From: Priestia megaterium
GTDB lineage: Bacteria > Bacillota > Bacilli > Bacillales > Bacillaceae_H
Reading direction: 5' to 3'
Assembly: GCA_008180335.1 (NCBI GenBank)
Contig: VTEF01000001.1
Span: 746,636 to 810,635 of the forward strand
DNA: 64,000 nt
Shown here one piece after another: positions 29,945 through 39,313 of the stretch (its first letter is position 1; each line of letters opens with the position of its first letter). Made by a program: the position numbers and the translations under genes. The notes beneath the pieces were generated by a model that saw only the letters and a program-made list of their open reading frames with translations, was not told where the DNA came from and searched no databases.

Positions 29945-32071
29945 ATGGAACAAGAAAAACGAGTGTTCTCCATGGACCTAGCTGGTCGAAAGCTAGAAGT
30001 TGAAGTTGGTCAATTGGCAAAGCAAGCTAACGGAGCAGCATTAATTCGTTATGGAGACACAGTTGTATTAAGTACGTCAACGGCTTCGAAAGAGGCTAAA
30101 AATGTAGATTTCTTTCCGTTAACGGTAAACTATGAAGAGCGTTTATACGCCGTAGGTAAAATTCCAGGCGGATTTATTAAACGTGAAGGACGCCCTAGCG
30201 AAAAAGCGATTTTAGCAAGTCGTTTAATCGATCGTCCAATTCGTCCTTTATTTGCGGATGGTTTCCGTAACGAAGTACAAGTTGTTAGTGTTGTAATGAG
30301 TGTCGATCAAGATTGTTCATCTGAAATTGCAGCAATGTTCGGTTCATCATTATCATTATCGATTTCGGATATTCCGTTTGAAGGTCCAATTGCAGGTGTT
30401 ATTGTTGGCCGTGTGAACAATGAATTCGTAGTAAATCCAGTTGTTGAAGAATTAGAAAACAGTGATATCCACTTAACAGTTGCCGGTACAAAAGATGCAA
30501 TTAACATGGTAGAAGCGGGCGCTAATGAAGTTCCTGAAGAAGTGATGTTAGAGGCAATTATGTTTGGACACGAGCAAATTAAGAAATTAATTGCATTCCA
30601 AGAAGAAATTGTAGCAGCAGTTGGAAAAGAAAAAATGGAAGTTGAACTTTACACAGTAGATGCCGATCTAGAGCGTCAAGTACGTGAAATTGCTGAGGCA
30701 GATATGAACCGTGCCGTTCAAGTTCAAGAAAAGCATGCTCGCGAAGATGCGATTAAAGAAGTGAAAAACGCAGTACTTGCAAAGTTTGAAGAGCAAGAAG
30801 TTGAAGAAGAGGTTTTAAATCAAGTAAACGAAATCTTATCGAAACTTGTAAAAAGTGAAGTGCGTCGTCTGATTACAGAAGAAAAAGTACGTCCAGACGG
30901 TCGCAGCATTGATGAAATTCGTCCACTTTCTTCTGAAATTGGTTTATTGCCGCGCACTCACGGTTCAGGATTATTTACACGTGGTCAGACACAAGCGCTT
31001 AGCGTTTGTACGTTAGGAGCGTTAGGTGATGTTCAGATCTTAGACGGTTTAAGTGTAGAAGAATCAAAACGATTCATGCATCACTATAATTTCCCTTCAT
31101 TTAGTGTAGGTGAAACAAGACCAATGCGTGGTCCTGGACGCCGTGAAATTGGACATGGTGCACTAGGTGAGCGTGCCCTTGAGCCTGTTATTCCAACTGA
31201 AAAGGATTTCCCCTACACAATTCGTCTTGTATCTGAAGTGTTGGAATCAAATGGTTCCACTTCACAAGCAAGTATTTGTGCAAGCACATTGGCGATGATG
31301 GATGCTGGTGTACCAATTAAGGCACCAGTAGCAGGAATCGCTATGGGTCTTATCAAATCTGGAGACCATTACTCAATTCTAACAGATATCCAAGGAATGG
31401 AAGACCATTTAGGAGATATGGACTTCAAAGTAGCTGGTACGGCAAACGGTGTTACAGCCCTACAGATGGATATTAAAATTGAGGGATTATCACGTGAAAT
31501 TTTAGAAGAAGCACTGCAGCAAGCCCAAAAAGGACGTATGCAAATTCTAAATCATATGATGTCAACAATTCAAACGCCTCGTCAAGAACTGTCTCAATAT
31601 GCACCAAAGATTTTAACAATGGCGATTAACCCAGATAAAATCCGTGATGTTATTGGGCCAAGCGGTAAACAAATTAATAAAATTATTGAAGAAACAGGGG
31701 TTAAGATTGATATTGAACAAGACGGTACAATCTTTATTGCTTCAACCGATCAATCGATGAATGAGAAAGCGAAGAAAATTATTGAAGATCTCGTTCGCGA
31801 AGTTGAAGTTGGTCAAATGTATTTAGGGAAAGTTAAGCGAATTGAGAAATTCGGTGCATTTGTTGAAATTTTCAGCGGAAAAGATGGACTTGTTCATATT
31901 TCAGAGCTTGCTGAAGAGCGCATTGGCAAAGTAGAAGATGTGGTTGCAATTGGTGATGAAATCCTTGTAAAAGTAATGGAAATCGATAAACAAGGACGCG
32001 TGAACTTATCGCGTAAAGCAATCTTAAAAGAGCAAAAAGAAAAAGAAGAAAAGGCAAAAGAAACAAAATAA
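29945..32071 (+). CDS. pnp: Polynucleotide phosphorylase
   Basis: Phosphorolytic 3'-5' exoribonuclease of the RNA degradosome-like network, 708 aa. Two RNase PH domains with an alpha-helical linker between (about 1-225 and 315-550), the signature [19 protein letters not shown], then KH ([16 protein letters not shown]) and S1 ([15 protein letters not shown]) domains. In B. subtilis it works with RNase J and RNase Y, both in this window. Confidence 0.98.
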   Translation: MEQEKRVFSMDLAGRKLEVEVGQLAKQANGAALIRYGDTVVLSTSTASKEAKNVDFFPLTVNYEERLYAVGKIPGGFIKREGRPSEKAILASRLIDRPIRPLFADGFRNEVQVVSVVMSVDQDCSSEIAAMFGSSLSLSISDIPFEGPIAGVIVGRVNNEFVVNPVVEELENSDIHLTVAGTKDAINMVEAGANEVPEEVMLEAIMFGHEQIKKLIAFQEEIVAAVGKEKMEVELYTVDADLERQVREIAEADMNRAVQVQEKHAREDAIKEVKNAVLAKFEEQEVEEEVLNQVNEILSKLVKSEVRRLITEEKVRPDGRSIDEIRPLSSEIGLLPRTHGSGLFTRGQTQALSVCTLGALGDVQILDGLSVEESKRFMHHYNFPSFSVGETRPMRGPGRREIGHGALGERALEPVIPTEKDFPYTIRLVSEVLESNGSTSQASICASTLAMMDAGVPIKAPVAGIAMGLIKSGDHYSILTDIQGMEDHLGDMDFKVAGTANGVTALQMDIKIEGLSREILEEALQQAQKGRMQILNHMMSTIQTPRQELSQYAPKILTMAINPDKIRDVIGPSGKQINKIIEETGVKIDIEQDGTIFIASTDQSMNEKAKKIIEDLVREVEVGQMYLGKVKRIEKFGAFVEIFSGKDGLVHISELAEERIGKVEDVVAIGDEILVKVMEIDKQGRVNLSRKAILKEQKEKEEKAKETK

Positions 32072-32146
32072 GCTTATTAAAGCTGAATGATCTGTATATG
32101 CAGAGCAGTTCGTAACATCATTCAGTAGGCTTTTACCAAATGGTAT

Positions 32147-32178
32147 CCCCCACTCAGCAAAGGTGCAGTGGGGGTTTT
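32147..32178 (+). terminator. Terminator after pnp
   Basis: CCCCCACT (32147-32154) pairs with AGTGGGGG (32167-32174), followed by TTTTG. A further imperfect hairpin, GCTGAATGA/TCATTCAGT, lies upstream. Confidence 0.85.
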
Positions 32179-32286
32179 GTTGCCTTTTGTCATCTAAATC
32201 GAGCATAAAGTGAAGTTTTAATACGGAGACGTTGTTCTACCTTGTCCTTTTTTTACATACTTTGTATGGTAAAGGGGGAAGGATAA

Positions 32287-33246
32287 GTGAAACGCTCAAT
32301 CATTCAATTTACTGCATTTTTATTTTTACTTGCAATTACATATAAGTCTATTTATAATCCATTTGCTACGACCTATATTGAGGCTTTGAAAGCAGATGCA
32401 GAACTAGTTAGCGCCCAAGTAAATGAACTATATCAGGAAATTAAAAAGCAAGCAAAACATTTTGAAATTCCTGCTGAAAATGCGAAGATAGATAAGGTGT
32501 GGAAGCGAGTCCCTGGCTATAATGGTTTAGCAGTTGATATTGATGCATCATATAAAAATATGAAGAAAAGCGGGAAGTTTGACGAGGATAAACTTGTTTA
32601 CAAGCAAGTCAGACCAACTGTTCACTTGAATGACTTACCTCCTGAACCAATCTATCGTGGACACAGCGATAAGCCTATGGTATCGTTTACCATAAATGTA
32701 GCATGGGGGAATGAATATCTTCCGCAAATGCTGGATGCATTAAAAAAGCATAAAGCAAAAGCAACGTTCTTTTTAGAGGGCAGATGGGTTAAGAATAATC
32801 CAGAATTGGCAAAAATGATTGTAGATGCAGGGCATGAAGTAGGAAATCATTCTTATTCACACCCCGATATGGCAACATTGTCTTCAGGACAAATCGTAGA
32901 GCAGCTGAAAAAAACAAACGACATCATTACGTCTACTACGGGTCAGGAAATCGAGTGGTTTGCTCCACCGAGCGGCAGCTTTCGTCCAGAGGTTGTGACA
33001 GTAGCTTCAAAATTAAAAATGAATACCGTCATGTGGACTGTGGATACGATTGATTGGCAAAAGCCTACACCGGAAGTATTAATTAATCGCGTAATGACAA
33101 AAATTCATCCTGGTGCAATAGTTCTCATGCATCCTACAAAATCAACAGCTCATTCATTGGATCAATTATTAACAAATATTGAAGATAAGGGTTTGACGGT
33201 TACAGATGTTTCAACTCTTGTTAGTGAAGAAAGAGTCATGAAGTAA
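32287..33246 (+). CDS. ylxY: YlxY-like membrane-anchored polysaccharide deacetylase homologue
   Basis: NodB/CE4-fold protein of 319 aa (same length as B. subtilis YlxY), with an N-terminal membrane anchor or signal segment (about 4-20). NodB motif 2 (HSYSH, about 188-192) and motif 4 (DTIDW) are kept. Motif 1, normally TFDDG, reads TINVAWG, so the first catalytic Asp is Asn, and motif 3 is altered (PPSGSF). It may be non-catalytic or have a changed activity. The start is GTG at 32287 after AAGGGGGAAGG. Confidence 0.9.
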   Translation: MKRSIIQFTAFLFLLAITYKSIYNPFATTYIEALKADAELVSAQVNELYQEIKKQAKHFEIPAENAKIDKVWKRVPGYNGLAVDIDASYKNMKKSGKFDEDKLVYKQVRPTVHLNDLPPEPIYRGHSDKPMVSFTINVAWGNEYLPQMLDALKKHKAKATFFLEGRWVKNNPELAKMIVDAGHEVGNHSYSHPDMATLSSGQIVEQLKKTNDIITSTTGQEIEWFAPPSGSFRPEVVTVASKLKMNTVMWTVDTIDWQKPTPEVLINRVMTKIHPGAIVLMHPTKSTAHSLDQLLTNIEDKGLTVTDVSTLVSEERVMK

Positions 33247-33259
33247 TCCTGTTAAACTA

Positions 33260-33305
33260 CCTTCAATCCTTAGGCTTTAAATGGTTAGTAGATTTAATCG
33301 TGCTT
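33260..33305 (+). repeat. Degenerate fourth copy (D) of the 49-bp repeat
   Basis: Aligned without gaps to 46 bases of copy A, 32 match, including CCTTCAATC, GGTTAGTAGA versus TGTTAGTAGA, and AATCGTGCTT versus AATCGGGCTT. The central stem is lost (CAATCCT against TAAATGG), so it looks decayed. It lies in the 114-bp ylxY-mlpA gap. Confidence 0.5.
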
Positions 33306-33360
33306 CAACAGCTAAGAAGTATAATTAAAAGCAAGTTATAGATAAAAGGGAGGCACTAGC

Positions 33361-34605
33361 TTGATAAAACGTTATACATGTAAAAATGGTGTAAGAATTG
33401 TATTAGAAAACATCCCAACAGTTCGTTCTGTAGCAATCGGTGTATGGATTGGGACTGGCTCTCGAAGTGAATATCCTGAGATTAATGGTGTATCCCACTT
33501 TCTTGAACATATGTTTTTTAAAGGAACAAAGACGCGTTCAGCACGTGAGATTGCTGAAAGCTTTGACCGAATTGGCGGTCAAGTTAATGCTTTTACATCG
33601 AAAGAATATACTTGCTATTATGCAAAAGTATTAGATGAGCATGCAGGCCAAGCTTTAGATGTATTAGCAGATATGTTCTTTCATTCTTCTTTCGATGAAG
33701 AAGAGTTAAAACGTGAAAAAAATGTTGTTTATGAAGAAATTAAAATGTATGAAGATACACCGGATGATATTGTTCATGATTTATTAGGTAAAGCGGTTTA
33801 CGGTGACCATCCGCTTGGTTATCCGATCCTAGGAACAGAAGATACGCTAAAGACATTTAATGGTGATTCTCTTCGTCAATATATGGAACAAATGTATATT
33901 CCAGAAAACGTTGTTATTTCAGTAGCTGGCAATATTGATGACACATTTATTCAGGAAATTGAAAAGTATTTCGGTACATATACATCCACTCATTCAGCTC
34001 ATGAATATGTAAAACCAACATTCCATTCCAATCATATTGCTCGTAAAAAAGAAACAGAGCAAGCACACCTTTGTCTTGGATTTGAAGGTTTACCGATTGG
34101 TGGGAACGATGTGTATAGCTTAATTGTATTAAACAACGTTTTAGGTGGAAGTATGAGCAGCCGCTTATTTCAAGAAGTGCGTGAACAGCGTGGTCTAGCA
34201 TATTCTGTTTTTTCTTATCATTCTTCTTATCGTGATAGTGGTCTTGTAACAGTGTATGGAGGTACGGGAAGCCATCAGCTTGATTTACTCTATGATACGA
34301 TTCAAGATACGCTATATGACTTAAAAGATAAAGGAATTACCGAGAAAGAATTAATAAACAGCAAGGAGCAGTTAAAGGGGAACTTAATGCTGAGCTTAGA
34401 AAGCACAAATAGCCGTATGAGCCGCAATGGTAAAAACGAATTAATGTTAGGTTATCATCGTTCCTTAGATGAGATTCTTGAATTAGTAAATGGCGTCACA
34501 ATTGAAAGCGTGAATTCTTTAGCTAGAAACATATTTAAAGACGAATTTGCACTGTCTTTAGTTAGTCCGAGCGGTGATTTACCAAAAGGGTTCAAGCGAA
34601 AATAG
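33361..34605 (+). CDS. mlpA: MlpA-type M16 zinc processing peptidase
   Basis: M16B pitrilysin-family metallopeptidase, 414 aa. The inverted zinc motif HxxEH is intact in SHFLEHMFFKGT (about 46-50), with the distal Glu in YEEIKMYEDTPDD. B. subtilis MlpA (YmxG) influences exoprotease expression. TTG start at 33361 after GGGAGG. The partner-like M16 pair ymfF/ymfH lies 18 kb downstream. Confidence 0.94.
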   Translation: MIKRYTCKNGVRIVLENIPTVRSVAIGVWIGTGSRSEYPEINGVSHFLEHMFFKGTKTRSAREIAESFDRIGGQVNAFTSKEYTCYYAKVLDEHAGQALDVLADMFFHSSFDEEELKREKNVVYEEIKMYEDTPDDIVHDLLGKAVYGDHPLGYPILGTEDTLKTFNGDSLRQYMEQMYIPENVVISVAGNIDDTFIQEIEKYFGTYTSTHSAHEYVKPTFHSNHIARKKETEQAHLCLGFEGLPIGGNDVYSLIVLNNVLGGSMSSRLFQEVREQRGLAYSVFSYHSSYRDSGLVTVYGGTGSHQLDLLYDTIQDTLYDLKDKGITEKELINSKEQLKGNLMLSLESTNSRMSRNGKNELMLGYHRSLDEILELVNGVTIESVNSLARNIFKDEFALSLVSPSGDLPKGFKRK

Positions 34606-34615
34606 CAAATGAGAG

Positions 34616-34654
34616 AGTAAGGTTGATAAAAAGAGGTCAACCTTACTTTTTTTT
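34616..34654 (+). terminator. Terminator after mlpA
   Basis: AGTAAGGTTGA (34616-34626) pairs perfectly with TCAACCTTACT (34637-34647), followed by an eight-T run. Confidence 0.92.
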
Positions 34655-34706
34655 GGCATTTTTTCACTATGTCCTTTTATAAACTAAATATAAAGGGGGA
34701 GTATCT

Positions 34707-34964
34707 ATGAGGTTAAGTGAGTTAAGCGGTAAAGAAATTGTGGATGTGAAGCGCGCGGAGCGGCTTGGCATATTAGGGCAAACAGATTTAGAAATTAATG
34801 AGCATACTGGTCAGATAAAAGCATTGATTATTCCGTCAGTGAAATGGTTTGGGTTTCGACGGCAAGGAGATGACATTCGTGTGCCTTGGAATCATATTGA
34901 GAAAATTGGAGCTGATATGGTGATTGTTAATATCAAAGAGTATGAAAGTACACAAATAGAATAA
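34707..34964 (+). CDS. ymxH: YlmC/YmxH-family PRC-barrel sporulation protein
   Basis: An 85-aa single PRC-barrel-like domain (RLSELSGKEIVDVKRAERLG, ALIIPSVKWFGFRRQGDDIRVPW, IGADMVIV). Conserved in spore formers immediately before the dipicolinate genes. A sporulation link is known for the family, but the molecular role is not. ATG at 34707 after AAAGGGGGAG. Confidence 0.9.
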   Translation: MRLSELSGKEIVDVKRAERLGILGQTDLEINEHTGQIKALIIPSVKWFGFRRQGDDIRVPWNHIEKIGADMVIVNIKEYESTQIE

Positions 34965-34976
34965 GAAGTACAAGGG

Positions 34977-35012
34977 TAAATAAAGACATAGCATTTGCTA
35001 TGTCTTTATTTA
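34977..35012. terminator. Bidirectional terminator after ymxH
   Basis: TAAATAAAGACATAGC (34977-34992) and GCTATGTCTTTATTTA (34997-35012) form a perfect 16-bp stem with a 4-nt loop. Confidence 0.85.
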
Positions 35013-35066
35013 TATAGAAAACGTTAGCCTTATGTAGTTTAATCTAGAACATTACATATAAAGATT

Positions 35067-35095
35067 CACCGATTGTCGTTTATTTACATACTATG
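35067..35095 (+). promoter_or_regulatory. Candidate sigma-K promoter of dpaAB
   Basis: CACC at 35067-35070 and CATACTATG at 35087-35095, spacer 16, resemble the sigma-K consensus (AC about 16-17 bp before CATAnnnTA) with one mismatch in the final -10 base. B. subtilis spoVF is made in the mother cell under sigma-K. It lies about 105 bp before dpaA. Confidence 0.5.
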
Positions 35096-35199
35096 TTGAA
35101 GAAAAAGCAATAGGTATTCAAGAGCGATATCGTAGCTCATTATATCCATACTTTTAAGCAATAGTGTCCATTTAATGTTAAAGAAGGTGAAAAAGAAAC

Positions 35200-36099
35200 A
35201 TGTTAACGGATCTGCACATAGCTGTTATTGGTGGTGATGCGAGACAGCTTGAAGTCATTCGAAAATTAATTCAATTAGATGCAAAAACATCTCTTATTGG
35301 TTTCGATCAACTAGATCACGGTTTTACAGGGGCAACCAAATATCAAATAAACGAGCTAGATTTCTCCGATGTAGATGCCATCATATTACCCGTTCCAGGA
35401 ACTAATCATGAAGGGCAAGTTGATACGATTTTTTCAAATGAAAAAGTAATTTTAACAGAAGAAATGATTAAACAAACGCCTGAACATTGCACAATTTATT
35501 CAGGTATTAGTAATGATTATTTAAATGAATTAGTAAAGAACACAAATCGTTCACTTGTGCAATTATTCGAACGAGATGATGTTGCCATTTACAATTCGAT
35601 TCCAACCGTAGAAGGCACAATCATGCTAGTCATTCAGCATACTGATTTCACTATACATGGGGCTAATATTTCTGTTTTAGGCTTAGGAAGAGTCGGAATG
35701 AGTGTGGCAAGATCTTTTGCTGCGCTTGGAGCAAATGTAAAAGTAGGAGCTAGAAAGTCAGAGCATTTAGCCCGTATTACTGAAATGGGACTTGAACCTT
35801 TTCACTTATCGGATTTAGATAAAGCTATTTCTGACAGCGATATTTGTATTAACACCATTCCTTATCCCATTTTAAATGCAGGTGTTTTAGCGAATATACC
35901 CACGCATGCGCTCATTATTGATTTAGCATCTAAGCCTGGAGGAACTGATTTCCGATATGCAGAAAAAAGAGGCATTAAAGCTATCTTAGCACCAGGGTTG
36001 CCGGGGATTGTAGCACCTAAAACAGCAGGCAAAATTGTAGCAAATGTAATTGTGACATTGCTGCAGGAAGCTGCTGAAGAAAGGGAGGAGAAGAAATAA
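35200..36099 (+). CDS. dpaA: Dipicolinate synthase subunit A
   Basis: SpoVFA, the dehydrogenase-like subunit that with DpaB turns the DapA product into dipicolinic acid for the spore core. The Rossmann segment is at SVLGLGRVGMSVARSFAALG (about 159-178), preceded by the IPTVEGTIMLVIQHTD family motif. Length 299 aa. The stop codon overlaps dpaB by 1 bp (TAATG). Located upstream of asd-dapG-dapA, which supply its substrate. Confidence 0.96.
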   Translation: MLTDLHIAVIGGDARQLEVIRKLIQLDAKTSLIGFDQLDHGFTGATKYQINELDFSDVDAIILPVPGTNHEGQVDTIFSNEKVILTEEMIKQTPEHCTIYSGISNDYLNELVKNTNRSLVQLFERDDVAIYNSIPTVEGTIMLVIQHTDFTIHGANISVLGLGRVGMSVARSFAALGANVKVGARKSEHLARITEMGLEPFHLSDLDKAISDSDICINTIPYPILNAGVLANIPTHALIIDLASKPGGTDFRYAEKRGIKAILAPGLPGIVAPKTAGKIVANVIVTLLQEAAEEREEKK

Positions 36100-36704
36100 T
36101 GTCTTTAAAGGGAAAAAGAATTGGGTTTGGATTAACTGGTTCTCATTGTACGTATGATGCTGTTATGCCAGAGATTGAAAATCTGGTCAATTTAGGGGCG
36201 GAAGTGTTGCCGGTTGTTTCATATACAGTTCAGTCGACAAATACCCGTTTTGGAGACGGAGAAGACTGGGTTAAAAAAGTTGAAGAACTAACAGGTAATG
36301 CTGTTATTAATACAATTGTCAAAGCAGAACCCCTAGGGCCAAAAATACCATTAGATTGTATGGTGGTAGCTCCAATCACGGGAAATACAATGAGCAAATT
36401 CGCTAATGCTATGACTGAATCTCCAGTCTTAATGGCTGCTAAAGCAACCCTACGTAATAATAAGCCAGTTGTACTAGGAATTTCAACTAATGACGCATTA
36501 GGGTTAAATGGTGTAAACTTAATGAGGTTAATGGCTACGAAAAACATTTATTTCATTCCATTTGGTCAAGATGATCCCATTTCTAAACCGAATTCAATGG
36601 TGGCACGTATGACGATGCTACCTGATACAGTGTATGCGGCTCTAGAAGGAAAACAGATTCAGCCAGTAATTGTAGAAAGATTTCGCGATCATGAAAAAGA
36701 GTAG
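36099..36704 (+). CDS. dpaB: Dipicolinate synthase subunit B (flavoprotein)
   Basis: SpoVFB, 201-aa flavoprotein-fold partner of DpaA. N-terminal KRIGFGLTGSHCTYDAVMPEI; the region MVVAPITGNTMSKFANAMTESPVLMAAKA is typical of the flavoprotein (UbiX/PPC-DC-like) fold. It starts at the last base of the dpaA stop, with GGGAGGAG upstream. Confidence 0.96.
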   Translation: MSLKGKRIGFGLTGSHCTYDAVMPEIENLVNLGAEVLPVVSYTVQSTNTRFGDGEDWVKKVEELTGNAVINTIVKAEPLGPKIPLDCMVVAPITGNTMSKFANAMTESPVLMAAKATLRNNKPVVLGISTNDALGLNGVNLMRLMATKNIYFIPFGQDDPISKPNSMVARMTMLPDTVYAALEGKQIQPVIVERFRDHEKE

Positions 36705-36793
36705 ATCAGAAATCTCCCATTCATTTCTAAGCAGTGAGGGATTACTTTATGCACTCTAAATAATCAGTTTTGATGTATGTGTGTGAGTATAAA

Positions 36794-36829
36794 AAAGAAG
36801 AGAAGATTTTTTTAAATCTTCTCTTCTTT
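36794..36829. terminator. Terminator between dpaB and asd
   Basis: AAAGAAGAGAAGATTT (36794-36809) and AAATCTTCTCTTCTTT (36814-36829) form a perfect 16-bp stem. It isolates the sporulation-controlled dpaAB unit from the constitutive asd-dapG-dapA genes. Confidence 0.85.
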
Positions 36830-36917
36830 AGCGCAATAAAATAAGATAATATGTTAAAATAGTCATTACGTGAAACGAAATGTTGAGTAGTTGAAAATTG
36901 TTGGAGGCGGTATTAAA

Positions 36918-37961
36918 ATGACAAGAGAATTACATGTAGCAGTAGTAGGAGCAACAGGCGCAGTAGGTCAACAAATGATTAAAACACTACAAGAGCGTAA
37001 TTTTCCAGTGGGTAAATTAACGTTATTATCTTCAGCTCGTTCAGCTGGTAAAAAACTATTATTCAATGGCCAGGAAGTGGTTGTACAAGAAGCAACTCCA
37101 GACAGCTTTGAAGGTGTTGATATTGCTCTATTCAGTGCAGGCGGAAGCATTTCAAAAGCATTAGCACCAGAAGCAGTAAAGAGCGGAGCAATTGTCGTTG
37201 ATAACACAAGCGCATATCGCATGGATGAAAATGTACCTTTAGTTGTGCCGGAAGTAAATGAAGAGGCGTTAAAAACACATAACGGTATTATTGCAAATCC
37301 AAACTGTTCAACGATCCAAATGGTTGCAGCTCTACAACCGCTGCGTGAAGCATATGGTTTATCAAAAGTGCTTGTATCCACATACCAAGCGGTGTCAGGA
37401 GCAGGTGCTGCAGCGATTAATGAATTAAAAGAACAAGCAAAAGCGATTTTAGAAGATAAAGAGTTTACTCCAGAAATTTTACCAGTTGGTGGAGATAAAA
37501 AGCACTATCAAATTGCATTTAATGCAATTCCACAAATTGATAAGTTCCAAGATAATGGTTTTACATTTGAAGAAATGAAAATGATTAACGAAACGAAAAA
37601 GATTATGAACATGCCTGAATTACCAGTAGCTGCTACTTGTGTTCGACTACCGGTCGTAACAGGGCATTCAGAATCAGTTTATATTGAAATTGAAAAAGAT
37701 GGTGTGACGGTAGCTGATGTAAAAAAACTATTAGCTGATGCACCTGGTATCGTTTTACAAGATGATCCAGAAAATCAAGTATATCCAATGCCAGCAGATT
37801 GTGTAGGCAAACGTGATGTGTTTGTTGGTCGTATTCGTAAAGATTTAGATCGCGATAATGGCTTCCATATGTGGATCGTTTCTGATAACTTGTTAAAAGG
37901 TGCAGCTTGGAATTCTGTACAGATTGCAGAATCACTTATTAAGCTTGGCTTAGTAAAATAA
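36918..37961 (+). CDS. asd: Aspartate-semialdehyde dehydrogenase
   Basis: NADPH-dependent reduction of aspartyl phosphate to aspartate semialdehyde, the branch point to Lys/DAP, Thr and Met. NADP-binding [12 protein letters not shown] and catalytic Cys in ANPNCSTIQ (about 129) are present. Length 347 aa. ATG at 36918 with GGAGG at 36903-36907 is chosen over an upstream ATG at 36891 that precedes the SD. Confidence 0.97.
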   Translation: MTRELHVAVVGATGAVGQQMIKTLQERNFPVGKLTLLSSARSAGKKLLFNGQEVVVQEATPDSFEGVDIALFSAGGSISKALAPEAVKSGAIVVDNTSAYRMDENVPLVVPEVNEEALKTHNGIIANPNCSTIQMVAALQPLREAYGLSKVLVSTYQAVSGAGAAAINELKEQAKAILEDKEFTPEILPVGGDKKHYQIAFNAIPQIDKFQDNGFTFEEMKMINETKKIMNMPELPVAATCVRLPVVTGHSESVYIEIEKDGVTVADVKKLLADAPGIVLQDDPENQVYPMPADCVGKRDVFVGRIRKDLDRDNGFHMWIVSDNLLKGAAWNSVQIAESLIKLGLVK

Positions 37962-38000
37962 GCGCAACTAGAGTGTCTTAGAACATAATGAGGTGTAAGT

Positions 38001-39227
38001 ATGAAAATTATCGTCCAAAAATTTGGAGGAACTTCCGTTCGTAATGAAGAAGGAAGAGAGCGTGCTATTTATCATTTAAATAATGCACTAAAAGACGGAT
38101 ATAAAGTAGTAGTTGTCGTATCAGCAATGGGACGTAAAGGTGAGCCATACGCGACAGACACACTATTATCACTTGTTAATGGAAACAAAGCATCGCTTAA
38201 TAAGCGTGAATTAGATATGCTCATGTCATGCGGTGAGTTAATTTCTGCTGTTGTGTTTACAAATCTATTAAATGAAAGTGGGATTAATGCAACTGCTCTA
38301 AATGGTGCACAAGCTGGCTTTGTAACAAATAGTGATTTTACAAATGCTAAAATTTTAGAAATGAAATGTGACCGTTTGTTACAAGAGTTAGAAAACTATG
38401 ATGTCGTTGTTGTAACTGGCTTTCAAGGAGCTGACGAATCAGGCAATACTACGACTTTAGGTCGCGGTGGCAGCGATACGTCTGCTTCGGCACTAGGTGC
38501 AGCTCTACAAGCCGAATACATTGATATTTTCACAGATGTAGAAGGGGTAATGACGGCTGATCCGCGCATTGTTGAGGATGCAAGGCCATTGTCTGTTGTG
38601 ACATATAATGAAATTTGCAACATGGCTTACCAAGGAGCGAAAGTGATTCATCCACGTGCCGTTGAAATTGCCATGCAAGCAAAAGTGCCAATGCGTGTTC
38701 GTTCAACATATACTGACTCAGAAGGTACTCTAGTAACGTCGCAGGGAGAAGCTCAAAAAAGGGGCAGTGATGTCCAAGAACGATTAGTAACAGGCATCGC
38801 ACATGTATCGAATGTTACACAAATTAAAGTGTTTAGCAAAGAAGGGCATTATGACACACAGGCAGAAGTATTCAAAGCGATGGCACAAGAAAAAATTAGC
38901 GTCGATTTTATTAATATCTCGCCTAAAGGTGTTGTATACACCGTCACAGATGAAGTAACAGATTTAGCAATTGAAGTGCTACATTCACTTGGATACGAAC
39001 CGGCTATTATTCGAAATTGCGCCAAGGTATCGACAGTAGGAGCTGGAATTGCTGGTGTACCAGGAGTAACAGCTAAAATTGTCACAGCACTTTCAAGTGA
39101 GGGAATTCAAATCTTACAATCTGCTGATAGCCATACAACAATTTGGGTACTTGTAAAAGAAGAGGACTTAAAGAAATCTGTAAATGCTCTTCATCGCGCT
39201 TTTGATTTATCAAAAGACACGAGATAA
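38001..39227 (+). CDS. dapG: Aspartokinase I (DAP-sensitive type)
   Basis: First step of the aspartate pathway. KFGGTSVRN at the N-terminus, GRGGSDTSA and the DVEGVMTADPRIV motif are diagnostic, followed by two C-terminal ACT regulatory domains (about 265-400). At 408 aa it is close to B. subtilis DapG, the diaminopimelate-inhibited isozyme. The assignment to that isozyme rests on linkage with asd and dapA. Confidence 0.95.
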   Translation: MKIIVQKFGGTSVRNEEGRERAIYHLNNALKDGYKVVVVVSAMGRKGEPYATDTLLSLVNGNKASLNKRELDMLMSCGELISAVVFTNLLNESGINATALNGAQAGFVTNSDFTNAKILEMKCDRLLQELENYDVVVVTGFQGADESGNTTTLGRGGSDTSASALGAALQAEYIDIFTDVEGVMTADPRIVEDARPLSVVTYNEICNMAYQGAKVIHPRAVEIAMQAKVPMRVRSTYTDSEGTLVTSQGEAQKRGSDVQERLVTGIAHVSNVTQIKVFSKEGHYDTQAEVFKAMAQEKISVDFINISPKGVVYTVTDEVTDLAIEVLHSLGYEPAIIRNCAKVSTVGAGIAGVPGVTAKIVTALSSEGIQILQSADSHTTIWVLVKEEDLKKSVNALHRAFDLSKDTR

Positions 39228-39230
39228 AGA

Positions 39231-39279
39231 AGTAAACTTTCATTGGCAAAGGGTTCAATTTTGCTGATGAAAGTTTACT
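39231..39279 (+). promoter_or_regulatory. Intercistronic stem-loop between dapG and dapA
   Basis: AGTAAACTTTCAT (39231-39243) and ATGAAAGTTTACT (39267-39279) form a perfect 13-bp stem, with inner GGCAAA/TTTGCT pairing. There is no T run. A processing, stability or differential-expression element is more likely than a terminator. Confidence 0.55.
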
Positions 39280-39313
39280 AATGGAGATAATGGAAGAGTC
39301 AAGGAGTGAAAAC

